A DNA stretch of 64,000 nucleotides from Anaeramoeba flamelloides. Lineage: Eukaryota > Metamonada > Anaeramoebidae. This document shows positions 62,501 to 64,000 of this stretch, piece after piece; positions within the stretch are counted from its first letter, which is position 1; each line of letters starts with the position of its first letter. The stretch lies in the NCBI GenBank assembly GCA_027625915.1, contig JANTQA010000015.1, positions 3,687,001 to 3,751,000 of the forward strand. Direction: 5' to 3'. The notes below the pieces were generated by a model. The model saw only the letters and a list, made by a program, of their open reading frames with translations, had not been told where the DNA came from and searched no databases. Both the position numbers and the translations under genes were made by a program.

Positions 62501-64000
62501 GTATAAACTCTTTTAAAACCCTTTATATAAATCTAATCATAATTTTAATAAATTATTTATTCTTAATTTTTATTTATCAATTCAATTGAATTCTCAGGAT
62601 TTTTAAGACGTTCTTTTCTTAAATTTAAACAATATTAGTTTAGTTTCTAATAATTAAAAATTAATTCTAAAAAAAATCTGAAATCTAAAAAAAATCTGAA
62701 ATTTAAAAAAAAAACAAACAATTTGATAAATTGTCAAAAAATTTGTTAATAGTATCGAAATTATATACAAAGATAAACTCGATTTATTTTTTAAAAGGTT
62801 TGATATGGACATAAAAAAAAAAAAAAAAAGACATAAAACCAATATTACAGATGAGTCAATTCTCTTTGACAAGGTGGACAGTGTTCGAAAAATTATTAAT
62901 TATTTCAAATACCTTTTATTTTGATATTTAAAATTTTGAATTTGGTTTTTTTTATTAAGAAAATTTATCAAAATTAATGAGCAAAATATAATAAAAATAG
63001 AAAATTACAAGATCATTTTAATGAATTTAGTTTTAACATCTTCTAAAAAACGGGAAATTATTTTGAACTGGAAAAGCAATAAAATTCCCAAATTCAATTC
63101 CAATTATCATTTTTGTTTTTTAAAATTTTTCTCTGGGATTTTAATTATAAATATTAACAAAATCAAAATTATTAGATTTTTTTTTTTTCAGAATTTTTTT
63201 GAGAGGTTAGATATTAAAGAGAAACAATATAATTTTTAATTAAATAGTCACATATTTTAATTTCAGTACATCCAACCCCTTAAATTATTTTTACAATTTG
63301 ATCATGTTTCAAAAATTTTTTACAGTATCCTTTTTTACCCAAATCACAAATAAAATAATTAAAATCTGCTACACATTTTTTTTTAGATTTTTTCAGGCAT
63401 ACAATTTTTGTAAGGAACAATTTTTTTTTTTTTTAAATTGATAATTTAGTGTATCCTCAAAAAGACAATTTTTATTTGTGAATCATAAAATATAAAGATA
63501 CTACAGATAAAAAAAAAATCATTTTACTTGAACAATTTTTTTCTCAATACTCTAAAATCCGTCTTCTCTTCAAATCTTTATCGCTATAATGAATATAATC
63601 TTAATTCGTTTCATTTCAAACATTATTTTTTTAAATTCAACAAATTTCAATGTTTTTTTTTTTTTATTTAAAAATAATATTTTTAAATTCCTTCATTCCA
63701 AAATTTACATACACACATACATTCATTCATTAATTAATTAATTTACTTTTTATTTTAATTTTACCATAAACAGACAAGAAGAAGATGATCAATCAGAAGA
63801 TATTAATATTTGGGATGAACCAGAAGAAAATGAAACCAACATTCTTTATCTTGACTCTGAAGATAAAACAAACAAAATACTGCATGCGGCAAATTTAAAT
63901 CGGTTAATAATAAAAATCACACATCCAGAAATTAATGATATAAGAATCATGGACGTCTTTTTAATGACTTATCAATCATTCACATCACCTGGTAAACTAT
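55693..64000 (+). CDS. RasGEF with LisH and REM regions, 3' part off the window
   Basis: Exons 55693-56509, 56943-57105 and 63774-64000 onward (introns 433 and 6,668 bp; phases 1 and 2, donors GTAAAG and GTACGT). The N-terminus is basic and low complexity (RPLPLLPKIKPIPYPKNR, then an Asn/Glu/Lys-rich run). Residues ~239-272 form a LisH-type segment (NLLQMIFQFLSKEGLTESAK), continued in exon 2 by DNDVLTTLLSLGVFNVEKIW. Exon 3 carries INIWDEPEENETNILYL and then the start of the REM/RasGEF-N domain (LNRLIIKITHP, VFLMTYQSFTSPGKL). The catalytic CDC25 domain is expected beyond position 64000. Amoebozoan RasGEFs use this LisH-REM-CDC25 order. The protein should promote GDP release from a Ras-family GTPase. 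Exact residue phase matching across the 6.7-kb intron supports the model, but a missed small exon cannot be excluded. Confidence 0.88.
57550..57640 (+). repeat. Dispersed repeat, partner of 49430-49510
   Basis: CCTTGTAAAATTGGCTGTCC and AATATTCTTTTCC align with ~49430-49510. The segment CAAGAACTCTTTTGAAAG is itself partly duplicated just downstream. Confidence 0.45.
58730..59490 (+). repeat. Dispersed repeat family, copy 2
   Basis: Same ordered blocks as 54150-54800, in the same orientation, with roughly 25-30% differences by eye and small indels. Located in the RasGEF intron. Confidence 0.7.
60524..63279. mobile_element. Possible TTAA-flanked element
   Basis: TTAAGGGG begins at 60520 and CCCCTTAA ends at 63283; a loosely shared ACTGRAATT block lies just inside both ends. 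Without a second copy this may be chance in AT-rich DNA. Confidence 0.2.

Larger units (their letters stand above)
57106..63773 (+). other. Long intron 2 of the RasGEF gene
   Basis: Begins GTACGT and ends AAACAG. It holds dispersed repeats (~57550, ~58730) and a possible TTAA-flanked segment (60524-63279). No convincing exon was found in it. Confidence 0.75.

Overview
The window looks like a piece of a very AT-rich nuclear genome from a free-living amoeboid protist. Genes are intron-containing and sparse, and proteins are rich in K, N and E. Introns are GT-AG, and TAA, TAG and TGA all appear to act as stops. The mix of Ras-signalling proteins, a LisH-REM RasGEF and long low-complexity coiled coils would fit Anaeramoeba or a similar amoeba; this is a guess from style, with no database support. 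I recognised no virus-like element, rRNA gene, CRISPR array or bacterial operon.

Layout. 1-1202 (minus): a Cys-rich uncharacterised gene running off the left edge, whose reading moves repeatedly between frames. 1441-2880: two diverged copies of a folded RNA-like unit with compensatory stem changes, Pol III A/B-box-like motifs and, in one copy, a terminator. 1975-4228: a cluster of palindromic MITEs flanked by TA. 5230-9111: a tandem array of about nine ~422-bp units, each a chain of hairpins. 9112-11700: AT-rich DNA with a tRNA-like relic and a foldback. 11720-14880: a decayed LINE (endonuclease, reverse transcriptase, zinc knuckle) into which one MITE has jumped. 16325-17525: a TTAA-flanked non-autonomous element. 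17763-18269 (plus): TAF9. 18994-19743 and 31166-31918: inverted copies of a second TTAA-flanked family.

21353-29079 (minus): a three-exon gene for a giant (~2,422-residue) protein with a HOOK-type N-terminus, a long Lys/Thr/Pro/Asn region and coiled-coil repeats. 34504-35391 (minus): a basic uncharacterised protein. 39563-48632 (plus): a three-exon gene joining a secreted LamG-like domain, a long ectodomain, one membrane span and a cytoplasmic RasGAP domain. 55693-64000 (plus, running off the edge): a RasGEF with LisH and REM regions.

How they fit together. The last two genes act on opposite steps of the Ras cycle: the RasGEF loads GTP and the membrane RasGAP stimulates hydrolysis. The RasGAP architecture suggests that an extracellular glycan- or protein-binding ectodomain could control Ras shut-off. 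The HOOK protein would be a dynein/microtubule cargo adaptor-like protein and TAF9 a general transcription factor. Both Ras genes have one very long intron (5.4 and 6.7 kb) carrying repeat relics, while their other introns and those of the HOOK gene are 138-433 bp.
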